A DNA stretch of 61,076 nucleotides from an uncultured Chloroflexota bacterium (GCA_902791025.1 CADATZ010000028.1:1-61076), one strand, 5' to 3'; shown: positions 7,710 to 17,266, counted from the first letter of the stretch. Numbers and translations are program-made. Notes: a model not told the origin generated them from the letters alone.

Positions 7710-8537
7710 ATGCCTGAATTACCCGAAGTTGAAACCATCGTCTGCTCTCTGCGGAACGGCGGCGGGATGACAGGTGAAAGCATTCTCAATCGGCAGATCC
7801 GTTCTGTCGATTGTTTTAATCCCAAAACGCTTGTTTTTGACGGCACGGCAGAGCAGTGCAGCGAGATATTGACCGGCTGCCGCATGCTTTCCGTTGAGCG
7901 CAGGGCGAAATATATTCATATCAGGACAGAAAAACCTGCTGTCCTGATCCATTTACGCATGAGCGGTGACCTGCGCTGTGAAGGAGATGTTCCGGATAAA
8001 CCATTGCTGCCGCATGACCGTTTTGTATTTCACTTTACTGATGGAATGAGGCTGGTCTTCAATGATGTACGCAAATTCGGACGGATTTGGGTCACGGATG
8101 ATCCGGATACCGTGCTTGCCGGGCTGGGAGTGGAACCGCTTGGTTCTGACTTTACCGCGGAGTGGTTTACGGAACGTATAAAAGGCGTCAGGCGGATGAT
8201 CAAAACGGTTCTGCTGGACCAGAGCATAATTGCGGGAATCGGGAATATCTACGCGGATGAGTCGCTGTTCGATGCCGGAATCCTGCCGACTCGGCCTGCT
8301 GATAGTCTGTCAAAGGAAGAGTGTGAAAAGCTATGTGCTTCAATTAAGAAGACATTGGCACATGCCATCGAGCAAAACGGCTCCTCCTTTGATTGGGCAT
8401 ACAAGGGGGGCCATTTTCAGAACGAATTCCGCGTCTATCAGCGCAAAGGTGAACCCTGCCCGATTTGCGGAACACCTATTGAAAGGATCGTCGTTGCTCA
8501 GCGTGGCACGCATTACTGTCCGCACTGTCAAGAATAA
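7710..8537 (+). CDS. mutM: Formamidopyrimidine-DNA glycosylase
   Basis: This 275-residue bifunctional glycosylase/AP lyase removes 8-oxoguanine and formamidopyrimidines. It begins MPELPEVET, with the N-terminal Pro nucleophile and Glu-3 (after Met removal Pro-1, Glu-2). The helix-two-turn-helix segment DQSIIAGIGNIYADESLF is intact. The C-terminus holds a four-Cys zinc finger (CPICG..HYCPHCQ). All catalytic elements look complete. It starts 2 bases after the prs stop. No own promoter is seen. Confidence 0.95.
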   Translation: MPELPEVETIVCSLRNGGGMTGESILNRQIRSVDCFNPKTLVFDGTAEQCSEILTGCRMLSVERRAKYIHIRTEKPAVLIHLRMSGDLRCEGDVPDKPLLPHDRFVFHFTDGMRLVFNDVRKFGRIWVTDDPDTVLAGLGVEPLGSDFTAEWFTERIKGVRRMIKTVLLDQSIIAGIGNIYADESLFDAGILPTRPADSLSKEECEKLCASIKKTLAHAIEQNGSSFDWAYKGGHFQNEFRVYQRKGEPCPICGTPIERIVVAQRGTHYCPHCQE

Positions 8538-8587
8538 TCAATGGTTGTAGAATAACAGCGGCACGGGGTATTCCTGCGTAATGTTAC

Positions 8588-8654
8588 AATGTGGAAAAAT
8601 TCACATTTTTAAAATAAATCTAACAATAATTACATATAATAATGATGCATCATT
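8588..8654 (+). promoter_or_regulatory. Promoter region with two palindromes ahead of the Ca2+ ATPase
   Basis: TATAAT at 8635-8640 is a likely -10. AATGTG..CACATT (8588-8607) is an inverted repeat upstream of it, and AATGATGCATCATT (8641-8654) is a perfect 14-base palindrome immediately downstream, at the expected transcription start. The -35 is not clear. The palindromes suggest repression, but the regulator is unknown. Confidence 0.45.
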
Positions 8655-8674
8655 GAACAAAGGAGGTTTTTTTA

Positions 8675-11296
8675 ATGACTGCACATAATCTGGAAGCTAA
8701 AGCGGTCGTACAGGAACTGGGTTCTGATCTGGTCAATGGTCTGAAAGAAGCACAGGTCAGCGAGCTGCGCAGCCGCTACGGCGAAAACAAACTGAAAGAA
8801 AAAAAGAAGAAAACTAATTTTCAGCGATTTATTGATCAATTTAAAGATGTGATGATCCTAATCCTGATCGCGGCGGCAGCGGTTTCTTTCGTGATTGCCA
8901 TAACGCAAAACAATCCGGAAGAGTTTTTTGAACCGATCCTGATTCTGGTCATTGTGATTATCAACGCCATTATCGGTACCATTCAGGAAAGCAACGCGGA
9001 AAAAGCACTGGATGCGCTGAAGTCCCTTTCTGCCCCGCATGCCCGAGTGATTCGTGGTGGAGAAGAAAAAATCGTGGATGCGGTCGACCTGGTTCCTGGT
9101 GATATCATCCGTCTGGAAGCCGGTGACTTTGTTCCGGCAGATGCCCGGCTGATCCGCTCCGTGAGCTTGAAGAGTGAAGAATCCGCCCTCACGGGTGAGT
9201 CGGTTCCTTCTGATAAGGACGCTAACGTGGTTGTGGATGAAAAGGCTCCTTTGGGTGACCGGCAGAACATGGTCTTCTCCGGCTGTTCCATCAGCTACGG
9301 CACCGCCACCGCTGTGGTAGTTGCCACCGGGATGAACACGGAGATGGGTAAGATCGCCAATCTGCTTGACAGCGAAGAGGAAGGACAGACACCGCTGCAG
9401 CAGAAACTGGCGCAGCTCGGGAAATATCTTGGCATCATCTGCCTGGCTGCCTGTGCGGTGGTGTTTGTCGTCGGACTTGTCAGCGGCATTCCGCTGATGG
9501 AGATCTTCATGACCGCGGTTTCCCTGGCCGTTTCAGCGATTCCGGAAGGCCTGCCCGCCATCGTCACTATCGTGCTCTCCATCGGGGTGCAGCGTATGGT
9601 TAAAAAGAACGCCATTATCCGCAGACTGCCCGCTGTAGAAACGCTGGGCTCTGCTTCCGTGATTTGCTCCGACAAAACCGGTACCCTGACGCAGAACCGC
9701 ATGAAGCTGGTCAAGGTTTATCTGGATGGCGCGGACGAACCGGAAGATGTCACCATGGACAATTCCGAAGCGGTGAAACGCCTGCTCACTTACGGCACGC
9801 TCTGCTGTGACGGTTCTGTAGTTTTCAACGGACAGGAAGAGATCCACATCGGTGACCCTACAGAAACCGCCATTGTCCTGGCCGCTCATCGCAATGGCAT
9901 GCCCAAGGATGCTTTGAACAATAAATATCCGCGTCTGGGTGAGATCCCCTTTGATTCGGACCGCAAGCTGATGACCAGCATCAACCGCATTGACAATTTG
10001 AACATTGCGATCGTGAAAGGTGCTTTTGACGTCATGGCTTCTCGCTGCATCAAGGGAGATATCAAGAAAGCCGCCGCGGTCAATGAGGCGCTGAGCAAAA
10101 ACGCGATCCGTGTTCTGGCTGTGGGTTACAGAGTGTTGGATTCCGTCCCTGCTGAACCGAAACCGGAAGAAATTGAAACCGGTCTGACCTTCATGGGGCT
10201 GGCCGGCATGATCGACCCGCCGCGTCCGGAAGCCCGGGATGCGGTCGCGGTCTGTAAGCAGGCCGGCATCCGACCGGTGATGATCACCGGAGATCATGTA
10301 GTCACCGCTTCCGCCATCGCAAAGGATCTGGGGATCCTGCGGGAAGGCGATCGCGCCATCACCGGTCCGCAGCTGGATGAGATGTCCGAGGAAGAACTGG
10401 ATAAGAACGTGGAAGACATTTCCGTCTATGCCCGTGTTTCACCGGAGAACAAGATCCGCATTGTCAAGGCCTGGCAGAAGAAGAACCAGATCGTTGCCAT
10501 GACCGGCGATGGCGTCAATGATGCTCCGGCATTGAAGGCAGCGGATATCGGCTGCGCTATGGGCATCACCGGTACCGACGTCGCCAAGGGTGCGGCAGAT
10601 ATGACGCTGACCGATGACAACTTCGCCACCATCGTGGAAGCTGTCCGTGAAGGCCGCGGCATTTATGCCAACATCCGCAAGGTAGTCGCTTTCCTGCTCG
10701 GTACCAATATCGGTGAGATCATCACCGTCTTCACTGCCATGATCCTCTGGCATAAAGCCCCGCTGCTTTCCATGCAGCTGCTGTGGATCAACCTGGTCAC
10801 CGACGGTCTTCCGGCGATTGCGTTGGGTGTGGAACCGGTTGAAAAGGATGTGATGGATAAAAAACCGAAGGCCAAGAATGAGGGGCTGTTTGCCCATGGT
10901 CTGGGCCTGCGCATCGGTCTGCAGGGTCTGATGATCGGGATCCTTTCCCTTGTCGCATTCTATTTTGGTGATAAGATGACCGGACTGGTTGAAGGCGGTC
11001 AGACACTGGCATTCATGGTTCTGGCACTTTCCCAGGTCGTTCAGTCCTTCAATATGCGCTCGGAACACTCCCTGTTCCAGATTGGTCCCTTCACCAACAA
11101 GAAGCTGAACGGTGCTGCTGCCCTTTCCGTGCTGCTGATGTGCCTGGTGCTCTTTACGCCGGTCCGCCGCATCTTCGGATTGATCGTGCTCCCTAACAAT
11201 GCATACCTGATTGGCCTTGGTCTGATCTTTGTCCCGCTCGTGGTGATGGAGTTCTCCAAAGCCTTTGGTCTGACGAAGCACTTCAGAGAGAAATAA
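8675..11296 (+). CDS. P-type cation ATPase, calcium-transporting type (PacL/PMR1-like)
   Basis: This 873-residue P2-type ATPase pumps a divalent cation, probably Ca2+, out of the cell. Features in order: an N-terminal cation ATPase domain ([26 protein letters not shown] reads as its helices), membrane helices, the TGES actuator motif, the PEGLPA ion-site motif in TM4, the phosphorylation site DKTGTLT, the hinge [12 protein letters not shown], and six C-terminal helices. Length matches the family (~880). An AAAGGAGG ribosome site lies 9 bases upstream. The stop codon lies within a heptamer repeat, followed by a bidirectional terminator. Mn2+ is an alternative substrate. Confidence 0.92.
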   Translation: MTAHNLEAKAVVQELGSDLVNGLKEAQVSELRSRYGENKLKEKKKKTNFQRFIDQFKDVMILILIAAAAVSFVIAITQNNPEEFFEPILILVIVIINAIIGTIQESNAEKALDALKSLSAPHARVIRGGEEKIVDAVDLVPGDIIRLEAGDFVPADARLIRSVSLKSEESALTGESVPSDKDANVVVDEKAPLGDRQNMVFSGCSISYGTATAVVVATGMNTEMGKIANLLDSEEEGQTPLQQKLAQLGKYLGIICLAACAVVFVVGLVSGIPLMEIFMTAVSLAVSAIPEGLPAIVTIVLSIGVQRMVKKNAIIRRLPAVETLGSASVICSDKTGTLTQNRMKLVKVYLDGADEPEDVTMDNSEAVKRLLTYGTLCCDGSVVFNGQEEIHIGDPTETAIVLAAHRNGMPKDALNNKYPRLGEIPFDSDRKLMTSINRIDNLNIAIVKGAFDVMASRCIKGDIKKAAAVNEALSKNAIRVLAVGYRVLDSVPAEPKPEEIETGLTFMGLAGMIDPPRPEARDAVAVCKQAGIRPVMITGDHVVTASAIAKDLGILREGDRAITGPQLDEMSEEELDKNVEDISVYARVSPENKIRIVKAWQKKNQIVAMTGDGVNDAPALKAADIGCAMGITGTDVAKGAADMTLTDDNFATIVEAVREGRGIYANIRKVVAFLLGTNIGEIITVFTAMILWHKAPLLSMQLLWINLVTDGLPAIALGVEPVEKDVMDKKPKAKNEGLFAHGLGLRIGLQGLMIGILSLVAFYFGDKMTGLVEGGQTLAFMVLALSQVVQSFNMRSEHSLFQIGPFTNKKLNGAAALSVLLMCLVLFTPVRRIFGLIVLPNNAYLIGLGLIFVPLVVMEFSKAFGLTKHFREK

Positions 11297-11316
11297 GAAA
11301 TCAGAAATAAGAAATA
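11289..11316 (+). repeat. Heptanucleotide tract at the ATPase stop codon
   Basis: Four units of AGAAAT(A/C) run from 11289 to 11316. The gene's TAA stop (11294-11296) spans the junction of the first and second units. See the finding on heptamer tracts. Confidence 0.75.
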
Positions 11317-11354
11317 AAAGCACACGGGAACATTTTGTTTTCCGTGTGCTTTTA
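11316..11354. terminator. Bidirectional terminator
   Basis: AAAAGCACACGG pairs with CCGTGTGCTTTT around a T-rich loop. The A-run and T-run on either side allow termination of both the ATPase gene (plus) and the converging MATE gene (minus). Confidence 0.85.
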
Positions 11355-11366
11355 AGTTATTTTATT

Positions 11367-12680
11367 TCAATACGGATGCTTGAGAAATTGGCGGTAAAAA
11401 CAGAAGCCGACGAGGGTGGTAATTGTCTCTGTTACGGGGAAGGTGAGCCAGAAGTAATTCAGACCGAAGCGGGAGAACAGCCAGCCCAGCGGGACGAAAC
11501 AGACCACGGTGCGGATGATTGTCAGCAGGGAACTTTTCAGCCCGAACCCTGTCGCCTGGAAGAAAACCGGGAAAATCAGCGAGGTCACCATCGGAATGAA
11601 ACTGATGCCGATCCAGCGGAAACCCACCTGCCCGATGGCAATCACCAGCTCATCTTTGGAAAAGGTCCTCAGCATGGGACCGGGGATCAGTTCAAAGCAC
11701 AAGGTCCCTACAGCCATCAAAGCCAACCCGAAAATCACGGAATCCTTCAGCGTCCTGCGGCAGCGGTCCAGGTTCTTTGCGGCATAGTTGTAGCTGATGA
11801 CCGGGACGATGCAGGTCTGCATGGCGCCGAGCGGAATGAAGAAAAAGGTCTGCCATTTGTAGTAAAGCCCCAGTGCCGTGACCGCCTGGTCGGAAAAGGT
11901 GGAAAGGATCAGGTTCAGCCCGAGAATATAGTAGGTGTAGGCGGTCTGCATCAGCATATTCGGGAAGCCTAACTTCAGCACATCTTTCAGGATGGGTTTG
12001 TACTTGAGCAGCGGGGGAGATTTGCGGAAGCCGCCCTTTGCCACCACCGCGGCAGCAGCGATCTGCCCGATCACCGTGGCGGCAGCTGCTCCGGCAATGC
12101 CGAGTTCAGGGAAGGGTCCGTATCCGAAAATCAGCAGCGGGTCGAGCGCGATGTTGATGAGCGCTCCGATGATCTGCGCGGCCATCGGTGTTTTCATGTC
12201 ACCGTCTGCCTGCAGTACCTTTGTCCAGCCGCTTTCCAGGAACAACCCGATGCTGAAGACGCTGACGATCCGTCCGTAGATGATGATGTTTTGGATCACC
12301 TCTTCTGTGTCGGAAGACATGCGGGCGAAAGCAGGCATGATGAACCAGCAGATCAACGCGAAAAGGAACCAAAGGATCAGTTCCAGCGGTGAGGAGATCC
12401 CGGCTGCTTCATTCGCCTCTTCCGGTTTTCCGCGGCCGCGAAGCCGTGCCATGAGGGTGTTGATCCCGACACCGGCACCGATGCCGAAGGCGATCATCAG
12501 CAATTGAATCGGATAAATGATGGAAAGTGCGGTGAGACCGGATTCTCCGTAGCGTCCGACAAAGAGACTGTCGACGATGTTATAAAGCGCCTGTATCAGC
12601 TGTGCCAGCATCACCGGCGGTGCCAGCTTCAGCAGCAGCCGGCTGATGCGTTCCGTCCCGAATAATTGATTGGTTTCCAA
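11367..12680 (-). CDS. MATE-family efflux transporter
   Basis: This 437-residue protein has about 12 membrane segments in two homologous halves, as expected for the family (~450). It opens with RLLLKLAPPVMLAQLIQALYN and VDSLFVGRYGESGLTALSI, the typical MATE first helices with the SLFVGRYG loop. The second half starts near residue 225-235 (LKLGFPNMLMQTAYTYYILG). It exports drugs or metabolites in exchange for Na+ or H+. It is 12 bases downstream of the CBS-domain gene, so cotranscription is likely. Substrate unknown. Confidence 0.9.
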   Translation of the reverse strand: METNQLFGTERISRLLLKLAPPVMLAQLIQALYNIVDSLFVGRYGESGLTALSIIYPIQLLMIAFGIGAGVGINTLMARLRGRGKPEEANEAAGISSPLELILWFLFALICWFIMPAFARMSSDTEEVIQNIIIYGRIVSVFSIGLFLESGWTKVLQADGDMKTPMAAQIIGALINIALDPLLIFGYGPFPELGIAGAAAATVIGQIAAAAVVAKGGFRKSPPLLKYKPILKDVLKLGFPNMLMQTAYTYYILGLNLILSTFSDQAVTALGLYYKWQTFFFIPLGAMQTCIVPVISYNYAAKNLDRCRRTLKDSVIFGLALMAVGTLCFELIPGPMLRTFSKDELVIAIGQVGFRWIGISFIPMVTSLIFPVFFQATGFGLKSSLLTIIRTVVCFVPLGWLFSRFGLNYFWLTFPVTETITTLVGFCFYRQFLKHPY

Positions 12681-12692
12681 AACAAAAGATCC

Positions 12693-13433
12693 TTATTTTC
12701 CGACTACGCTCCAGGGAGTGAGCATGGCGCGGATGGGTTCATCGTTTCTGCCGTGGTCTGTGATAAAGATGGAAACCAGGCGGCGTCTTTTCTCATCCCG
12801 TTTTTCAAAGGCTTCGTCCGCTTCGATAAAAGTCGTTGTTTTGGGCATGAAGCGGTAATATTCATTTCTGTGCCTGTCGATGGGCAGGTATGATTTCATG
12901 TCTTTGACCTTTGTCTCATCAGACAGGATCTGCATGCCTTGCTCTGTGACGAATTCAAAGACCGCATAGGAGGACAAAACGCCGTAGAGTTTGTTGTTTT
13001 CGATGATCGGAACATGGGAAAAGCCTTTTTCCTTCATGGCGTTGATCACTTTCAATAAACTGCTGCCGAGCGATGCTTTATATATTTTTCCATCCGGTAC
13101 GCCGAAATCAATGGCCAGCTGCGGATGTTCCACCCGGTCGAGAATGACGTGCAGTGCTTTCATGATGTCTTCTGAAGGCTCAATGATGTAGCGGTTGTTT
13201 ATCTTTGGCGTGTGCTGGAGCAGGTTGCGGATCTCACGGATGGAGTTCAGCTCATCTTTCATGTTCCCACAATCCCGGGAGTTCTCATAACGGGCGACTA
13301 CGCTTTCATAATGGCCTCTGTCATTGGAATAATTCTGCTTCAGCAGCTGTTCCAGTTTTTTATAAAGATCAAGGAATTCGTCTGTCCGTGAATTCACCGG
13401 ATGTGCATTTTTGTTTTTTTCACCCATGTTCAA
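12693..13433 (-). CDS. CBS-domain protein
   Basis: This 246-residue cytosolic protein has a charged helical N-terminus (~1-90; LDLYKKLEQLLKQNYSNDRGHYESV) and a C-terminal CBS pair. The first CBS unit is recognisable as LLKVINAMKEKGFSHVPIIENNKLYGVLSSYAVFEF; the second (~185-240) is looser, with LVSIFITDHGRNDEPIRAMLTPWSVV. CBS pairs bind adenine nucleotides and act as regulatory modules. No catalytic domain is visible. It lies directly upstream of the MATE gene on the same strand. Its specific role is unknown. Confidence 0.75.
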   Translation of the reverse strand: MNMGEKNKNAHPVNSRTDEFLDLYKKLEQLLKQNYSNDRGHYESVVARYENSRDCGNMKDELNSIREIRNLLQHTPKINNRYIIEPSEDIMKALHVILDRVEHPQLAIDFGVPDGKIYKASLGSSLLKVINAMKEKGFSHVPIIENNKLYGVLSSYAVFEFVTEQGMQILSDETKVKDMKSYLPIDRHRNEYYRFMPKTTTFIEADEAFEKRDEKRRRLVSIFITDHGRNDEPIRAMLTPWSVVGK

Positions 13434-13489
13434 CCGCTCCGTTCTTGTGGCTCAAGAAAATATCCAAAACAAATGGACGCAGTACTGCG

Positions 13490-13571
13490 ATGCACATGAT
13501 GACAGGCACGCTTGTATTGGCTTCGCAACACAAGGTGCCAGTCCCCAAGTGCTTCGTTCTTGATAGTTACT
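13490..13571 (-). repeat. Palindromic repeat, family 1, copy A
   Basis: On the minus strand it reads CGAAGCACTTGGGGACTGGC, then a CTTGTG..CAAG inner stem around the TTGCGAAGCCAA loop, then GTGCCTGTCATCATGTGC. The same core occurs at 17273-17378 and 47198-47297, and in rearranged form at 55328-55500. It sits between the DUF1294 gene and the CBS gene. No T-tract follows, so it is not a standard terminator. Confidence 0.75.
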
Positions 13572-13576
13572 TTTTT

Positions 13577-13849
13577 CTAAACATTCTTCCGGACCAGGAA
13601 GGCGATCAGGCCAAGCTGGATGATCATGATCAGCGGAAGACCGATCGCGAATTGTTTGTGCCGGGTCTTGTGATGAAAGACCTTCATCCCCAAATAGGCA
13701 CCAACCCCGCCGCCAAGCAAAGCCAGAAGAAACAGTGTCTTTTCACTGATCCGCCAGCGGTTGGTCTTTGCCTTGTACTTGTCAATACCAAACGCCGCGA
13801 AAGCGATCAGCGACATGACGGCGGTATAAATCAGGATCAGCCAGATCAT
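13577..13849 (-). CDS. DUF1294-family small membrane protein
   Basis: This 90-residue protein has hydrophobic segments near residues 2-20, 38-58 and 68-86. The motif AFGIDKYKAKTNRWRISEKTLFLLALLGGGVGAYLGM followed by HHKTRHKQF is the conserved core of DUF1294 proteins. The biochemical function of the family is not established. Its start overlaps the end of the PHP-domain gene by 4 bases, implying translational coupling. Confidence 0.85.
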   Translation of the reverse strand: MIWLILIYTAVMSLIAFAAFGIDKYKAKTNRWRISEKTLFLLALLGGGVGAYLGMKVFHHKTRHKQFAIGLPLIMIIQLGLIAFLVRKNV

Positions 13850-14592
13850 GCCTGCAGGAATCGGGCTTTCCGCGCTTTCAGGTAATTGATCAGCTTCTCT
13901 GCGGAGGTGTTCATCACCAGCTCCATCGGGAAATCCGCTTCCTTCAAGATCACTTCGTTATGCTCATGCTGTCCGACCACATCCATGAAATGTGCGTCGC
14001 TCCCGATCGTCACCGGTACGCCAAATTTTTTGCACAGGGCAAGATAGGTCAGCTGGTTTTCTTTGCAGTTTTTCCGCAGACCCGGGTCACGGTAGGAGTT
14101 CTCATTGAGCTCGAAGATCGTCCCGGTTTCCGCTGCTTTGGCGACGAGCCGTTCATAATCCAGCGGAGTGTTGCTGTCATCCGGGTGCCCGATGATATCT
14201 ACATACGGGTTTTCGATTACCTTCAGCAAGGCCTGTGTGTTGGTTTCCAGACCTTCGTCATCATAGCACTGCTTGTGGATGCTCGCGATCACGATGTCCT
14301 GCTGACGCAGGGCTCTTTCACTCAAATCAACGGAACCGCCGTTCAAAATGTTCACTTCCGCACCCATCAGCAGATGGACGCCATTGATATCCCGCGGGAT
14401 GACCACAAAATTGCGGAAATAGATATCTCCGGGGGCACCTTTCATTTCATGTCCCGGAACTCCTTTTGTGTGATCGGTGATTGCCAGTGCCTTCAATCCT
14501 TTGGCTGCTGCTGCCTGCACCATTTCCATGATGGTGTTATAGGCATGTCCGCTGGCAAGTGTGTGCGTATGTGTATCAGCTTCGTAATGCAT
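13846..14592 (-). CDS. PHP-domain phosphatase (YcdX-like)
   Basis: This 248-residue metal-dependent phosphoesterase has the four PHP motifs: DTHTH at residues 6-10, AITDHT at ~37-42, MGAEVNI and IASIHKQ in the middle, and GSDAHFMD near the C-terminus. The length equals YcdX-type phosphatases, which use a trinuclear metal site. The substrate is unknown. A GGAG ribosome site precedes the start. It heads a minus-strand group with the DUF1294 gene. Confidence 0.88.
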   Translation of the reverse strand: MHYEADTHTHTLASGHAYNTIMEMVQAAAAKGLKALAITDHTKGVPGHEMKGAPGDIYFRNFVVIPRDINGVHLLMGAEVNILNGGSVDLSERALRQQDIVIASIHKQCYDDEGLETNTQALLKVIENPYVDIIGHPDDSNTPLDYERLVAKAAETGTIFELNENSYRDPGLRKNCKENQLTYLALCKKFGVPVTIGSDAHFMDVVGQHEHNEVILKEADFPMELVMNTSAEKLINYLKARKARFLQA

Positions 14593-14690
14593 TATTTATC
14601 CTCCATAGTTTCATCGTTATTATACGCCAGTTTTTCGCTCACAAGTGAGAACTCACGACCCCCAACCGCATTATAATTGAGGCGAGTTTC

Positions 14691-14770
14691 TATTCAGAGT
14701 CAGTGCAACCTGTTCTGTTGACTCTATCCTGAGTCAACGAAAACAGGTCACATTGACTCATTCTGAACAG
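14691..14770. repeat. Long imperfect inverted repeat upstream of the HAD gene
   Basis: GAGTCAGTGCAACCTGTT..TTGACTC on the left pairs with GAGTCAACGAAAACAGGTC..TTGACTC on the right around a TATCCT loop, with outer ATTCAG and CTGAA ends. The predicted stem is close to 29 bp with few mismatches. It lies ~25 bases before the HAD start codon, so it would be in the leader or at the promoter. The outer ATTCAG/CTGAA ends resemble those of repeat family 1. Confidence 0.6.
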
Positions 14771-14794
14771 GTACTGATGCGAAAGGCATGAGAA

Positions 14795-15469
14795 ATGTAT
14801 AAAACTGTAATTTTTGATTTTAATGGCACGCTTTTTGAAGATTATGATTTGCAGGAAGAGGCCTGGCGGATCGTTTTCCGCCGTTACCTGGATCGGTATC
14901 TTACCCCTTCTGAATTCCAAAATTGTATATTTGGCCTCGGCAATGTGGATATACTGACTTATATCAACAGCCTTGACCCCGCAAAACAGTTTGACATCTC
15001 CATCACCGACGAAAAAGAGGTGATTTACCGCCAGCACTGCCGGGAACATCCGGAACGGGTCCAATTTGTTCCCGGCGTTATTGAAACCTTTGACGCGCTG
15101 AAGGCAGCGGGAATCCCCATCGCAATCGCGACTGCCTCCGAAATTTTGAATGTGAACTTTTATTACGAATTTTTCCATCTGGAGCGCTGGTTTGAGCGGG
15201 ATCATGTTCTTTATGATGACCGTACCTTCCCGCTGAAACCGGCTCCGGATGTTTATCTCAAAGCAATGGAACGCCTGGGAACAGCCGCGGAAGACTGTGT
15301 GATCTGCGAAGACTCCAGAAACGGATTGCTTGCGGCAATCGCTGCCGGTGCCGGCAGGGTGATCGCACGGCATGATAAAACATCCAAAGGGAAAATGTTC
15401 ACTGATCCGGCAATTTATGCGGTGATTGAAGATTTCACCGGTTTCTATCCGAAATATCTGGAGAAATGA
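14795..15469 (+). CDS. HAD-family phosphatase (beta-phosphoglucomutase-like)
   Basis: This 224-residue hydrolase has motif I VIFDFNGTLFED (residues 5-16), where the second conserved Asp is replaced by Asn (DFNGT rather than DFDGT). Motif II is IAIATAS, the conserved Lys is in FPLKPAPDVYLKAMERLG, and motif III is CVICEDSRNGLLAAIAAG. The helical cap lies between motif I and II. The Asn form occurs in some HAD families, so activity is possible but not certain. Substrate unknown; sugar phosphates are likely. mazG follows after 3 bases. Confidence 0.85.
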   Translation: MYKTVIFDFNGTLFEDYDLQEEAWRIVFRRYLDRYLTPSEFQNCIFGLGNVDILTYINSLDPAKQFDISITDEKEVIYRQHCREHPERVQFVPGVIETFDALKAAGIPIAIATASEILNVNFYYEFFHLERWFERDHVLYDDRTFPLKPAPDVYLKAMERLGTAAEDCVICEDSRNGLLAAIAAGAGRVIARHDKTSKGKMFTDPAIYAVIEDFTGFYPKYLEK

Positions 15470-15472
15470 GCT

Positions 15473-16543
15473 ATGCCGACACTGACTGATCTCGAACAAA
15501 TCCCGGAAAATGTTGTTATGGTCTCCGGTGAAAGCCTCCTTTCCCGGCGGCACATGCCTGTCCCGCCGAATATGACTGCTGTTGTCCGCAAACCGCAGCA
15601 GCCCGCACTTCTTTGCGAAATGCTGCGGGAAGAATACCCTGCTGATCATCCGATCCAACTGATCGGAAAAGACGGGAGTCGAGAACTGACCATTGCCGGT
15701 TTGAAAGGTGATGGCTTCAGCTTTGATGGCACCGGCTACCTCGTTATCCCTCCCCTCCCGGATCATACAGCATTTGAAACCATTCAGAATACGGTCGCCA
15801 TTCTGCGCGGTCCGTATGGCTGTCCCTGGGACAAAAAACAGACGCACCAGAGCATCCGTGGAGATTTCCTTCAGGAGGTGTATGAACTGCTGGATGGACT
15901 TGACCGCGGCAACAAGGACATGATCGTTGAAGAACTTGGAGATGTCCTGTTTCACGTTGTTCTCCAGACGCAGATGGCAATTGACGGCGGTGAATTCAAT
16001 ATGGGCGATGTGATCAGTCATATCAATGACAAGATCATTTCCCGCCATCAGCATGTGTTCGGTAACCCGGAAGAGCTCACTGCCGATCAGGTCCCTTTGC
16101 GCTGGGAACAGATCAAGCAGCGGGAACGCGCAAAGCAGCACAAAAAGGGCGGGCTGTTGGATGGGATCTCCCGTTCCATGCCCGCGCTTACCATGGCCGT
16201 TTCTTATCAGGGAAGAGCGGCAAAAGCCGGTTTTGAATGGGAATCGGAGACTGACTGCCGCAGAAAGCTGGATGAAGAGCTGGAAGAGTTCAAAAACGCC
16301 CGGACTCCGGAGGAGCAGGAAGAGGAGCTTGGTGACATTCTCTTCTGCATCGTCAATCTTGCCCGGCTGCATAAAATCGATCCGGAAGCGGCACTGCGAA
16401 TGGCGAACCTGAAGTTTTATGACCGTGTTCATTACATCGAAAAACAGGCGGAGAATGAGCATACCGATTTATTCAGCCTGCCGCGTGAAGAGAAAGAAAA
16501 ATACTGGTATGAGTACAAAGAAGAACAACGAAAACGGGAATAG
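15473..16543 (+). CDS. mazG: MazG nucleotide pyrophosphohydrolase with methylase-remnant N-terminus
   Basis: This 356-residue enzyme cleaves nucleoside triphosphates to monophosphates and PPi, acting as a house-cleaning enzyme. The first MazG domain (~100-220) has GCPWDKKQTHQSI, QEVYELLDGL and EELGDVLFHVV with the metal-binding acidic residues. The second (~225-340) has KAGFEWE, LDEELEEFKNA and EEELGDILFCIV. The first ~95 residues are not MazG; they look like the shortened tail of a tetrapyrrole (YabN-type) methylase, ending GYLVIPPLPDH. The catalytic methylase part is absent. E. coli MazG is 263 residues. Confidence 0.9.
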   Translation: MPTLTDLEQIPENVVMVSGESLLSRRHMPVPPNMTAVVRKPQQPALLCEMLREEYPADHPIQLIGKDGSRELTIAGLKGDGFSFDGTGYLVIPPLPDHTAFETIQNTVAILRGPYGCPWDKKQTHQSIRGDFLQEVYELLDGLDRGNKDMIVEELGDVLFHVVLQTQMAIDGGEFNMGDVISHINDKIISRHQHVFGNPEELTADQVPLRWEQIKQRERAKQHKKGGLLDGISRSMPALTMAVSYQGRAAKAGFEWESETDCRRKLDEELEEFKNARTPEEQEEELGDILFCIVNLARLHKIDPEAALRMANLKFYDRVHYIEKQAENEHTDLFSLPREEKEKYWYEYKEEQRKRE

Positions 16544-17207
16544 AAAAAGGCTTTCAGCGGGAGATATCATTCTGCTGTCAATAACGATCCTCTTCTTTCT
16601 CATTGCTCTTTCGATTGCCGGCTGGTACGGCGCGACCTACCTGCCAGCGAACCATACGTCCCAAATTCGTTCGGGAGAATTGGAAGTCAGAGCGGGAAAT
16701 CAGCACTGTACATTGGAGATCCCTTCGGGGACGCTTTCGATACGGCGTCCCTCGCGGGGTGCTGTTGGAGCAAAATATAAATTTGACGCGGATGTTTCAC
16801 TGGAAAAACCGCTGCGGTTTGTGAACTGCGAAGGAGGAATTCCCAACTGGAGCGTCAATCTTGAAGCGCAGACAACGCTGGTAGGGGCTGACGTAAAGCC
16901 CTTCAACACGATCCGCCAACCGGCATTTGACCGGAATCATTTCGCTTTCAACTGGACTTTTGTCCCGGAAGAGACAGTTTCGCAGTATCAATCGCATTTC
17001 TGGCTGCGGGCAGTTATTACGCAGCAGGATCAAAGCGTTGAGAACTGGAATATCCTTGTGCGGGACTTCCCGATGGAGAATAAAGCTCTGTTCGGAGAGA
17101 CCGCTGTTTTCTGGCTGATCGCGGGTGGTTTTGCGCTGGTTTTAGGGTTGCTTTTCCTGATTCTTTTCATACAAAAAAGACGGAAAACGGCACGCCTGTA
17201 CAACTGA
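16509..17207 (+). CDS. Unrecognised membrane protein
   Basis: This 232-residue protein has a polar head rich in Asn and Lys, a membrane helix at ~20-44 (IILLSITILFFLIALSIAGW), an extracytoplasmic domain with LGVADVKP-like strands, and a second helix at ~195-222, followed by a basic QKRRKTAR tail. This gives an in-out-in topology. The start is set at the ATG at 16509, which overlaps mazG by 35 bases; a longer frame from 16419 lies wholly inside mazG. I see no family motif. Its coupling to mazG suggests cotranscription rather than shared function. Confidence 0.65.
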   Translation: MSTKKNNENGNRKRLSAGDIILLSITILFFLIALSIAGWYGATYLPANHTSQIRSGELEVRAGNQHCTLEIPSGTLSIRRPSRGAVGAKYKFDADVSLEKPLRFVNCEGGIPNWSVNLEAQTTLVGADVKPFNTIRQPAFDRNHFAFNWTFVPEETVSQYQSHFWLRAVITQQDQSVENWNILVRDFPMENKALFGETAVFWLIAGGFALVLGLLFLILFIQKRRKTARLYN

Positions 17208-17236
17208 ATTTACGTGCAATTTACGATTTTCGTTTC

Positions 17237-17265
17237 TTGACATTTTCACATGTATCAAGTATATT
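17237..17265 (+). promoter_or_regulatory. Promoter of the secreted paralogue pair
   Basis: TTGACA (17237-17242) and TATATT (17260-17265) are 17 bases apart. Transcription would start near 17271-17273, at or just past the ATG at 17267. Translation may therefore begin further downstream, inside the palindromic element. Confidence 0.55.
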
Positions 17266-17266
17266 T

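Noticed and set aside
10439..11323. Antisense frame opposite the Ca2+ ATPase
   Set aside because: It shadows the ATPase gene and has a His/Gln-rich, motif-free translation.
14690..16462. 590-codon antisense frame under the HAD and mazG genes
   Set aside because: Both plus-strand genes have full motif sets; the antisense product is low-complexity and has no ribosome site.
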